Shown: in pieces, positions 25,970-33,309 of the stretch
Layout of the letters: each line of letters starts with the position of its first letter
Position numbering within the stretch: position 1 is the first letter of the stretch
NCBI GenBank assembly: GCA_910577475.1
Contig: CAJTLJ010000001.1
Span: 62,001 to 126,000, forward strand
DNA: 64,000 nucleotides
Direction of reading: 5' to 3'
Source of the DNA: an uncultured Alistipes sp.
GTDB lineage: Bacteria; Bacteroidota; Bacteroidia; Bacteroidales; Rikenellaceae
Program-made: the position numbers and the translations under genes
The notes under the pieces: generated by a model
What the model was told of the DNA's origin: nothing
Database searches by the model: none
The model's input: the letters and a program-made list of their open reading frames with translations, nothing else

Positions 25970-28183
25970 ATGCACCCTTTCCGACATATCCTCCTCTGGC
26001 TGGCCCTGCTCGGCCCGTGCGCCGCTGCGGCCTCGGGGCGCGGCGGGGAGATCGACACGCTCGTCACGGTGGAGGATGTCCGCATCACGGTGCGCTCGCT
26101 CAAGGAGGCGCGAACGCCGATCGACTCTCCGGTCGCCGTCTCGCACTTCGGCCGCGAGGAGGCCGAGCGGCAGCGAATCGCCACCCTGCGGGACCTTTCG
26201 GCCCTGGTTCCCAACCTGCACGTCCCGGATTACGGCTCGCGCATGACCTCGTCGGTCTACGTGCGGGGTCTGGGCGCCCGCATCGACCAGCCGGTGCTGG
26301 GGCTGCTGGTGGACGACATCCCCGTGATGAACAAGGACGCCTACGACTTCGACGTGACGGATATCCTCGGCATCGAAGTGCTCCGGGGGCCGCAGAGCAC
26401 CCTCTACGGCCGCAACACGATGGGCGGCGTGATGCGGATCCGCACCCGCTCGCCGCTCGACGGCGAAGGGGTCCGCGCCGGAGTGGAGTACGGCAACGGC
26501 AACACCCTCAGGGCCCGCGCATCGGGCTATTTCCGGGCTACGCCCCGCTTCGGCATCGGCGCCGCGGGATATTACACCGCCTCCGACGGATTCTTCCGCA
26601 ACGCATACGACGGTTCGCCCTGCGACCGCGAGCGCTCGGGCGGAGGAAGCCTGAAGCTGCAGGGACGCTTCGGACGCACCGAGATCCGGAACACCCTCCG
26701 GTTCTCCCGCACCGACCAGGGGGGCTACCCCTACGCCTCGGTCCGCACCGGACTGATCGCCTGCAACGACCCCTGCGCATACGAACGCACCTCCCTGACC
26801 GAAGGCCTCACGGTTCGCCACGACGGCGGACGGATCGCGCTGGAGAGCGTCACCTCCTATCAGTACCTCGACGACCGGATGACCCTCGATCAGGATTTCC
26901 GACCCGAAAGCTACTTCACGCTCGTTCAGGACCGCCGCGAACATGCACTGACCCAGGAGTTCGTCCTGCGGTCGTCGGGCCCCGGCCGCTATCGCTGGCT
27001 GGTCGGCGCCTTCGGCTTCTACAAGCGGATGAGGATGCAGGCCCCGGTCACCTTCGGGGAGCAGGGAATCCGCGAACTGATCGTCGACAACGTTCGGGAC
27101 CACACGGGATATGCCCCCGTCTTCTATCACGACGAGTTCCCGCTGGAGAGCGACTTCGAAAATCCGGTCTGCGGAGCGGCCCTCTACCACGAATCGTCGC
27201 TCGAGCTGGGACGCTGGCAGCTGACGGCGGGGCTCCGGGTGGAGCACGAGCGGGCGCGGCTGGACTACCGCAGCTCTACGCTCTACCCCTGCCGCATCCA
27301 GCAGAACGAAATCGCCCCCTTCGCCATCGACGGACGGCTGAAGAGGCGCTTCACGGAGTGGATGCCCAGGTTTTCGGTGCTCGTGCACGCGGGCCGCACC
27401 CGGATGAACACCCTCTATCTGTCGGCCGCGAAGGGCTTCAAGGCGGGCGGATTCAACACCCAGATGTTCTCCGACGTGCTGCAAAACGTCCTGATGGAGA
27501 AGATGGGCGCCGCCTTCGACCGGGGCTACGATCCCGACCGGGTGGTGGGTTACGATCCCGAGGAGAGCTGGAACTACGAACTGGGCGGCCACCTGCACCT
27601 CGCGAAGGGCGACCTGCAGATCGACTGGGCGCTCTTTTGGATCGACTGCCGCAACCAGCAGCTCACCGTCTTTCCGGAGGGGCGGACCACGGGCCGCATG
27701 ATGACCAACGCCGGCCGCACCCGCAGTCTGGGCGGCGAACTCTCGGCAACGGCCCGGCCCTGGCCCCGGCTGACCCTGCAGGCCGCCTACGGCTACACCC
27801 GCGCCGAGTTCCGCCGTTTCCGCAGCGGAGACGACGACTTCAGCGGCAAGCGGGTCCCCTACGCCCCCGAGCACACCCTCTCGGCCCGCGTCCGCTACGA
27901 GATTCCGGTCCGCGGCAGGCTGTTGGAGCGGATCGTGCCGAGCGTCGACCTGCAGGCCGTCGGACCCATCCGCTGGAACGAGGCGAACACACTCGTACAG
28001 CCCCTCTACCAGCTCACCGGACTCTCCGTGCGCTTCGAGCAGCGGCACTACGCACTCGATCTCTGGTGCCGCAACCTGACCGGCACGCGCTACGACACCT
28101 TCTATTTTCTCTCCGTAGGCGAGGAGTTCGTGCAGCGGGGCCGGCCGCGCACCTTCGGGGTCGCCCTGCAACTCGATTTCTGA
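25970..28183 (+). CDS. TonB-dependent receptor (siderophore-receptor-like)
   Basis: 737 residues. The start used is ATG 25970 (MHPFRHILLWLALL), giving a signal peptide (1-20); a start 21 bp earlier lies too close to the likely transcript start. There is no carboxypeptidase-like domain; the plug begins at about 30 (DLSALVPNLHVPDYGSRM, YVRGLGARID, IEVLRGPQSTLYGRNTMGGV) and the barrel ends LQLDF. This architecture is typical of iron-siderophore or cobalamin receptors and unlike SusC. It is followed by a small lipoprotein and preceded by the LuxR-type regulator. Ligand unknown. Confidence 0.92.
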   Translation: MHPFRHILLWLALLGPCAAAASGRGGEIDTLVTVEDVRITVRSLKEARTPIDSPVAVSHFGREEAERQRIATLRDLSALVPNLHVPDYGSRMTSSVYVRGLGARIDQPVLGLLVDDIPVMNKDAYDFDVTDILGIEVLRGPQSTLYGRNTMGGVMRIRTRSPLDGEGVRAGVEYGNGNTLRARASGYFRATPRFGIGAAGYYTASDGFFRNAYDGSPCDRERSGGGSLKLQGRFGRTEIRNTLRFSRTDQGGYPYASVRTGLIACNDPCAYERTSLTEGLTVRHDGGRIALESVTSYQYLDDRMTLDQDFRPESYFTLVQDRREHALTQEFVLRSSGPGRYRWLVGAFGFYKRMRMQAPVTFGEQGIRELIVDNVRDHTGYAPVFYHDEFPLESDFENPVCGAALYHESSLELGRWQLTAGLRVEHERARLDYRSSTLYPCRIQQNEIAPFAIDGRLKRRFTEWMPRFSVLVHAGRTRMNTLYLSAAKGFKAGGFNTQMFSDVLQNVLMEKMGAAFDRGYDPDRVVGYDPEESWNYELGGHLHLAKGDLQIDWALFWIDCRNQQLTVFPEGRTTGRMMTNAGRTRSLGGELSATARPWPRLTLQAAYGYTRAEFRRFRSGDDDFSGKRVPYAPEHTLSARVRYEIPVRGRLLERIVPSVDLQAVGPIRWNEANTLVQPLYQLTGLSVRFEQRHYALDLWCRNLTGTRYDTFYFLSVGEEFVQRGRPRTFGVALQLDF

Positions 28184-28213
28184 ACATCAACGAACCGAAA
28201 AAATAACGAAACC

Positions 28214-28750
28214 ATGAAAAGACTCTTTGTGCTGATGCTGGCGGGCCTCTGTCTGTCCGCCTGCGGCGACGAAAACGAAACGCCGCCCGCCCCCGTCGTC
28301 GAGCCGGCCGACTATGCCGGATTCCGCGGCCAACTCGCCGTCGCCCCCAATCCCGGCAGCCCCTTCCAGCCCTTCATGGAGCAGGAGGTGGAGTTCCGGG
28401 TCTTCCGCGAGAGCGACACGCAGATCTCGATCCTGATCCCCAAGATCAAGTTTGTCAAGGAGATGCCCGTCTACGTCGCCTTCGAGCTGCGCGACCTGCA
28501 CGACACCGCCCCGACCGATCCGGAGCAGTTCCTCTTCGCCGTGGAGGAGTGCCTCCCCTACTGGAACGGCGCCCCCTACGATCCCGATCTGGATCAGGAC
28601 GGCAAGCCCGACGGCATCTACCGGATCACGAACCTCCGGGGCAGCTGCGCATCCGAGAGCGGTCTGCTGGAGGTGGAGTTCGACTGCTACTCGATGCACG
28701 TCACCTATTCGGGCCGCCACGACGAAGCCACGAAGCCCTTCCGGCCGTAA
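28214..28750 (+). CDS. Calycin-like lipoprotein
   Basis: 178 residues. Lipobox LCLSAC places the lipidated Cys at residue 17. The mature part is a small beta-rich domain (YAGFRGQLAVAPNPG, VEFRVFRESDTQISILIPKIKF, GLLEVEFDCYSMHVTYSGR) that resembles the Bacteroidota calycin-like family (PF13944). It starts 30 bp after the TonB receptor and ends at a terminator, so it is likely a surface or periplasmic partner for the same ligand. The segment DPDLDQDGKPDG looks like a calcium-binding type loop. Confidence 0.7.
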   Translation: MKRLFVLMLAGLCLSACGDENETPPAPVVEPADYAGFRGQLAVAPNPGSPFQPFMEQEVEFRVFRESDTQISILIPKIKFVKEMPVYVAFELRDLHDTAPTDPEQFLFAVEECLPYWNGAPYDPDLDQDGKPDGIYRITNLRGSCASESGLLEVEFDCYSMHVTYSGRHDEATKPFRP

Positions 28751-28767
28751 CGGCGGCACACCCTGCA

Positions 28768-28808
28768 AGAGCCTCCGGACCGAATCGACCGGTCGGAGGC
28801 TCTTTTTT
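28768..28808 (+). terminator. Terminator after the calycin-like lipoprotein
   Basis: A hairpin with an 11-bp outer stem (AGAGCCTCCG paired to CGGAGGCTCT) and one bulged G is followed by seven T. Confidence 0.85.
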
Positions 28809-28833
28809 TGCATCATATCCTGAATTTTATTCC

Positions 28834-28841
28834 TATCTTTG
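28834..28841 (+). promoter_or_regulatory. -7 element of nadC operon
   Basis: TATCTTTG, 42 bp before the nadC ATG. No -33 box at consensus spacing was found. Confidence 0.6.
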
Positions 28842-28883
28842 CGCCGATAAACGAAAACCGACAAACCCAATAAACAAGCGCGT

Positions 28884-29735
28884 ATGAAACCCGAATACAA
28901 ACCTTTCGTAGACGAACTGATCGAACTGGCAATCAAGGAGGACATCGGCGACGGCGACCACACCTCGCTCTGCTGCATCCCGGCCGACGAACACGGCCGC
29001 ATGCGCCTGCTCTGCAAACAGGAGGGGGTGCTGGCCGGCGTGGAGATCGCCGAGCTCGTGCTGCGCCGCCTCGACCCCGAAATGGCCTTCGAGCCGCTGC
29101 TGGCCGACGGCACCCGCGTGAAGCCCGGCGACGTGGCCTTCTATGTCTCGGGCCGGCTGCGTTCGCTGCTCCAGGCCGAGCGCATCCTGCTCAACATCAT
29201 GCAGCGCATGAGCGGCGTGGCGACCCAGACGGCCGTCTACGCCGACCGGCTGAAGGGCTACAAGACCAAGGTGCTCGACACCCGCAAGACCACGCCCGGC
29301 ATGCGCGTGCTGGACAAGATGGCCGTGAAGATCGGCGGCGGCGAGAACCACCGCATCGGCCTGTTCGACATGATCCTGCTGAAGGACAACCACATCGACT
29401 TCGCGGGAGGCGTGGAGAAGGCGGTCCTGGGGGCCAAGGCCTACCTGCGCGAACGGGGCAAGGAGATCCCCATCGAGTGCGAGGTCCGCACGCTGGAGGA
29501 TATTGACCGCGTATTCGCGGCCGGAGGGGTCGACCGCATCATGTTCGACAACTTCACTCCCGAAATGACCCGTCAGGCCGTGGAGAAGGTGGCCGGACGC
29601 TGCGAAACGGAGTCGAGCGGCGGCATCACGCTGGAGACTCTGGCCGATTACGCCGCCTGCGGGGTGGACTTCATTTCGGTCGGCGCGCTGACCCACCAGA
29701 TCCGCTCGCTCGACATGTCGCTGAAAGCCTGCTGA
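28884..29735 (+). CDS. nadC: Nicotinate-nucleotide pyrophosphorylase (carboxylating)
   Basis: 283 residues. It turns quinolinate and PRPP into nicotinate mononucleotide. Conserved features: AIKEDIGDGDHTS, ERILLNIMQRMSGVAT, the PRPP-binding DTRKTTPGMR, KIGGGENHR, LLKDNHI, EVRTLED and MFDNF. nadA and nadB are not in the window. Its stop overlaps the next start by one base (TGATG), so translation of the LTA-synthase-like gene is coupled to it. Confidence 0.97.
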   Translation: MKPEYKPFVDELIELAIKEDIGDGDHTSLCCIPADEHGRMRLLCKQEGVLAGVEIAELVLRRLDPEMAFEPLLADGTRVKPGDVAFYVSGRLRSLLQAERILLNIMQRMSGVATQTAVYADRLKGYKTKVLDTRKTTPGMRVLDKMAVKIGGGENHRIGLFDMILLKDNHIDFAGGVEKAVLGAKAYLRERGKEIPIECEVRTLEDIDRVFAAGGVDRIMFDNFTPEMTRQAVEKVAGRCETESSGGITLETLADYAACGVDFISVGALTHQIRSLDMSLKAC

Positions 29736-31615
29736 TGAAACGGTTGCTCCATAGTCACACCGCCCTCACGGCACGACGTATCGCCCTGCTTTACGTCGTG
29801 CTGGCACTTTGCAGGCTGATCTTCTGGAGCTACAACCGCCCCCTGATGGGCGCCGTCGAATCGTGGGGAGGGGTGCTGAAGGGGTCGCTTCTGTTCGACA
29901 CCGTTTCGATCCTCTATGCCAACGCCCTCTACATCGTGCTGGCGCTGCTGCCCCTCCCGCTCCGGGTGCGCGAGCATCCGCGCTGGCAAAGCCTGCTCTT
30001 TTGGCTCTACGTCTCGGTCAACTCGGTGCTGCTGGTGGCCCTCAACCTCGCCGACGCCGTCTATTTCCGCTACACGCAGAAACGTTTCACGGCCGACGAA
30101 ATCTTCTTCGCCGACAACGGCAACTCGCCCCTGCTGGCGATGAAGTTCGCCGCCGAGAACTGGTACCTGGTGCTGGCCGGCATCGCGCTGATCGGCCTGC
30201 TCGCATGGAGCTACGGCGGCCGCATCGTCGCCCGCTCCCCCCTGCGCAGCGCGTGGAGCTACTACCCCGCAGCCACGATCGTGCTGGCCCTCGCCGCCGG
30301 CCTCTCCGTGGGCGGCATCCGGGGCGGATTCACCCGCATGACGCGCCCAGTCACCCTCTCGAACGCCACCCTCTACGTCCCGACGAGCGCCCAGGCCAAC
30401 GGCATCCTGAGCAACCCCTTCTGCATCCTGCGCACGGCCGGAAGCAGCGGGCGGATCGAGGTTCCGGACTACCTCCCGCCCGAGGAGGCCGACCGGCTCT
30501 TCAGCCCCGTTCACCGGCCCGAAGCCGGCACGGGAGGTTCGCTGCGGGGGCGCAACGTCGTCGTCTTCATTCTGGAGAGCATGTCGGCCGAGCACTCGGC
30601 CCATCTCTGTCCGGAACTCTACGCCGACAACCCGGAGAAAGGCTTCACCCCCTTCCTCGACTCGCTGATGCGCACGGGCTACTGCTTCCGCCGCATGTAC
30701 GCCAACGGGCTGCGGTCGATCCAGGCCATGCCGGCCGTGCTGGGGAGCATCCCGTCGTTCAAGACCCCCTTCGTGCTGATGCCGCAGTCGCTGGGCGAGA
30801 GCCGCCAGCTGCCCCGCATGCTGCGCGACAAGGGGTACGAAACCGCCTTCTTCTGCGGGTCCGAAAGCGGTTCGATGGGCTTCGGAGCCTACGCCCGTTC
30901 GGCGGGCATCGAGCGGCTCTACGCCCGCGAGGAGTATGAGGCGCGCCACGGCAAGGGAGATTTCGACGGTTACTGGGGCATCTGGGACGCTCCGTTCCTC
31001 CGGTTCGCCGGCGAGGAGCTCTCCGCTCTGCCCGAGCCCTTCTTCGCCACGCTCTTCACCCTGAGCGCCCACCACCCTTTCCGGGTTCCCGAGGAGCTGG
31101 CCGCAGAGCTTCCGGCGGGCCGCACGGCCATCCACCGCTGCGTGGCCTACGACGACCGCGCCTTCCGCGACTTCTTCGAGCGGTTCGGAGGCGAGAGCTG
31201 GTTTCGGCGGACGCTGTTCCTCTTCGTGGCCGACCACGTATCGTCGGAGCGTTACGGCGCCGCCTCGGGAAGCTGGCCGGGCGACCACCACATTATCGGA
31301 TTCCTCTACGCCCCCGGCAGCGACCTCCGGGGCGAGAGCGACGAACCCGCCCAGCAGATCGACCTGATGCCTACCGTGCTGGGGCTACTGGGCAACGAGG
31401 AGCCCTACTTCGCCTTCGGCCGCGACCTCTTCGGCGAACCGGAGCGCACCCCCTGGGCCGTGGCCTACGAGTCGGGCTACGAGGTGGTGACCCCGGAGGG
31501 CGCTGCCCGCTATCCGGAGGATGCCATCCCCGACGATCCGACCGGCCGCCGCCTGAAGGCCCTCGTACAGCAATACTACAAGCATCTATCCGAAAAACGT
31601 TATGTCGTCGATTGA
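29735..31615 (+). CDS. LTA-synthase-like membrane sulfatase-fold enzyme
   Basis: 626 residues. About five membrane helices in the first 200 residues are followed by an alkaline-phosphatase/sulfatase-fold domain (about 265-600): VFILESMSAEHS with the metal-binding Glu, YANGLRSIQAMPAV where the nucleophile normally Thr in LtaS is Ser, TLSAHHPF, FLFVADHVSSERY and PGDHHIIGFLY. Family members move glycerol-phosphate or phosphoethanolamine from phospholipids to envelope glycans; a Gram-negative has no lipoteichoic acid, so glycan or lipid A decoration is more likely. It overlaps the following gene by 14 bp. Confidence 0.9.
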   Translation: MKRLLHSHTALTARRIALLYVVLALCRLIFWSYNRPLMGAVESWGGVLKGSLLFDTVSILYANALYIVLALLPLPLRVREHPRWQSLLFWLYVSVNSVLLVALNLADAVYFRYTQKRFTADEIFFADNGNSPLLAMKFAAENWYLVLAGIALIGLLAWSYGGRIVARSPLRSAWSYYPAATIVLALAAGLSVGGIRGGFTRMTRPVTLSNATLYVPTSAQANGILSNPFCILRTAGSSGRIEVPDYLPPEEADRLFSPVHRPEAGTGGSLRGRNVVVFILESMSAEHSAHLCPELYADNPEKGFTPFLDSLMRTGYCFRRMYANGLRSIQAMPAVLGSIPSFKTPFVLMPQSLGESRQLPRMLRDKGYETAFFCGSESGSMGFGAYARSAGIERLYAREEYEARHGKGDFDGYWGIWDAPFLRFAGEELSALPEPFFATLFTLSAHHPFRVPEELAAELPAGRTAIHRCVAYDDRAFRDFFERFGGESWFRRTLFLFVADHVSSERYGAASGSWPGDHHIIGFLYAPGSDLRGESDEPAQQIDLMPTVLGLLGNEEPYFAFGRDLFGEPERTPWAVAYESGYEVVTPEGAARYPEDAIPDDPTGRRLKALVQQYYKHLSEKRYVVD

Positions 31616-33017
31616 CAGCATCCCCTTCAAACCGATCGAACTGGCCGACAAGCCGATCATAGAGTCCTTCACCCTGCGCAGCGACTGCCGCAACTGCGAC
31701 ATGTCGTTCGGCAACATCTTCTGCTGGCGGGAGCACTACCGCAGCGCCTGGGCCGTGGTCGACGGATTTCTGGTGATCCGGTTCCGGATCGGCGGCGGAG
31801 GCAGGCTCGGCTACATGCAGCCGCTCGGCGAGGGTGATTTCACCCGCATCCTGCCCGCGCTGGCTGCGGACGCCCACCGGAACGGCCAGCGGCTGCGGCT
31901 GATCGGCCTCTCGGACGCCGGGTGCGAAACGATGCGGGGCGGCGACTGCTCGGAGTTCGCCTTCGACGCCGACCGCTCGCTGGCCGACTACATCTACCTG
32001 GCCGAAGAGCTGCGCACGCTCCCCGGCCGCAGGTTCCAGCCCAAGCGCAACCACATCAACCGCTTCACGTCGGAATACGACTACCGCTACGAACCGCTCG
32101 TCCGCGAACGGTTTGCGGAGTGCATGCGGCTCGAGGCGGACTGGCGGCAGGCCCGCGCCGGACAGGGGCACACGGCGGAGATGGGGGCCGAACAGCGGGC
32201 CATGCAGCAGGCCTTCGACCACTTCGAGGAGCTGGACATGTCGGGCGGCTGTCTCTACGTGGGCGACCGGCTCGTCGCCTTCACCTACGGCTCGCCGATC
32301 AACGGCGACACCTTCGACTGCCACGTCGAGAAGGCCGACACGGCCTACGACGGCGCCTTCACGATGATCAACCGGCTCTTCGCCGAACAGCTGCCCGCAC
32401 GGTTCCGCTACGTCAACCGGGAGGAGGACATGGGACTGGAAGGGCTGCGGCGCTCGAAACGCTCCTACCACCCCGTTTTGCTGTGGAACAAATGCACGGC
32501 GATCCACCTGCACGCCGACGAACGGGCCTGCAAGGCGCTCTGGCAGGAGGCGTTCGGCGACGACGACCGTTTCGTCGACCGCTTTCTGATCCGCTATTTC
32601 GACCGCCGGAACATGCTATCGGTCACGGAGCAGGGGCGTCTGTCGGCCATGCTCCACCTGCTGCCTTTCCGGAGCGAACTGGGGCGCACGGGCTACATCT
32701 ACGGCGTTGCGACCGCCGCCGACCGCCGCCGCTGCGGGCTGGCGACCCGGCTGATGCACGAAGCGATCGACCGGGCCCGGACCGAAGGGTACGACGCCCT
32801 GATGCTGATCCCGGCCGACGAGGAGCTGCGCCGCTTCTACGCCCGCTTCGGATTCCGCGGAGCCTGCCCCGTCCGCTTCACCTCTGCCGCCGACTTCGAT
32901 TTCGGAACCGGGTCGCCCGAGACGGACCTCGCGGCCATCCTCCCGCTGAATGAGGAGGTCTCCCTGCCCGACACCCTCAACTGCCGCTTCGGCAGGCAGC
33001 TCTCTCCCGACGAATGA
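31602..33017 (+). CDS. DUF2156 (MprF C-terminal-like) and GNAT acetyltransferase fusion
   Basis: 471 residues without membrane helices. Residues 1-295 match the phosphatidylglycerol lysyltransferase C-terminal domain type (PF09924): RNCDMSFGNIFCWREHY, QPKRNHINRF, GDRLVAFTYG, RYVNREEDMGLEGLRRSKRSYHP. Residues about 305-440 are a GNAT domain (acetyl-CoA loop VATAADRRRCGLATRLM, then YARFGFRG). The first domain is related to aminoacyl-tRNA-dependent transferases. It overlaps the LTA-synthase-like gene by 14 bp, so it may act on the same envelope substrate. Substrate not known. Confidence 0.85.
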   Translation: MSSIDSIPFKPIELADKPIIESFTLRSDCRNCDMSFGNIFCWREHYRSAWAVVDGFLVIRFRIGGGGRLGYMQPLGEGDFTRILPALAADAHRNGQRLRLIGLSDAGCETMRGGDCSEFAFDADRSLADYIYLAEELRTLPGRRFQPKRNHINRFTSEYDYRYEPLVRERFAECMRLEADWRQARAGQGHTAEMGAEQRAMQQAFDHFEELDMSGGCLYVGDRLVAFTYGSPINGDTFDCHVEKADTAYDGAFTMINRLFAEQLPARFRYVNREEDMGLEGLRRSKRSYHPVLLWNKCTAIHLHADERACKALWQEAFGDDDRFVDRFLIRYFDRRNMLSVTEQGRLSAMLHLLPFRSELGRTGYIYGVATAADRRRCGLATRLMHEAIDRARTEGYDALMLIPADEELRRFYARFGFRGACPVRFTSAADFDFGTGSPETDLAAILPLNEEVSLPDTLNCRFGRQLSPDE

Positions 33018-33043
33018 TTTTTCCCTCGAAAAGCGAATAATTC

Positions 33044-33065
33044 ACAAATATTTGACTATATTTGT
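33044..33065 (+). promoter_or_regulatory. Promoter with inverted repeat before the small protein and FISUMP gene
   Basis: TATATTTG (33057-33064) is a -7 match. It lies within an inverted repeat ACAAATAT-N6-ATATTTGT (33044-33065), a candidate regulator site. The 66-nt leader that follows contains a short hairpin (TGTAGG 33063-33068 with CCTACA 33076-33081). Confidence 0.55.
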
Positions 33066-33130
33066 AGGACATTCGCCTACATACGCTCTATCGCCGGCAG
33101 AACGGGAACGACAACCTAAAAAATACTGTT

Positions 33131-33289
33131 ATGAGCGATCTTGAGAACAAACGCCCCGGGGGAGGGTATTGCCCGCCCGGGATTATTGTGGAGCGAATCG
33201 ACATCGAATGCGGCTTCGCGAGCTCCCTCGATCTGTCGGGAGATGACAAGCAAATCGACGACCTCGAAAACTGGGAGGGGTGGGACTAA
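33131..33289 (+). CDS. Small acidic protein leading a FISUMP lipoprotein operon
   Basis: 52 residues. It has no signal peptide, two Cys (14 and 27) and a strongly acidic C-terminal half ending DDLENWEGWD. The central segment VERIDIECGFASS and the Trp-containing acidic tail recall short leader-position proteins that I associate with fimbrillin-type loci in Bacteroidales; this is recollection, not a search. It has its own promoter 67 bp upstream and stops 20 bp before the large lipoprotein gene, so the two form an operon. The frame is ATG to TAA with coding-like GC-rich third positions. Function unknown; possibilities are a chaperone, a translational leader or a peptide substrate. Confidence 0.6.
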   Translation: MSDLENKRPGGGYCPPGIIVERIDIECGFASSLDLSGDDKQIDDLENWEGWD

Positions 33290-33309
33290 CCTTAAAAACG
33301 AAGCGAATC

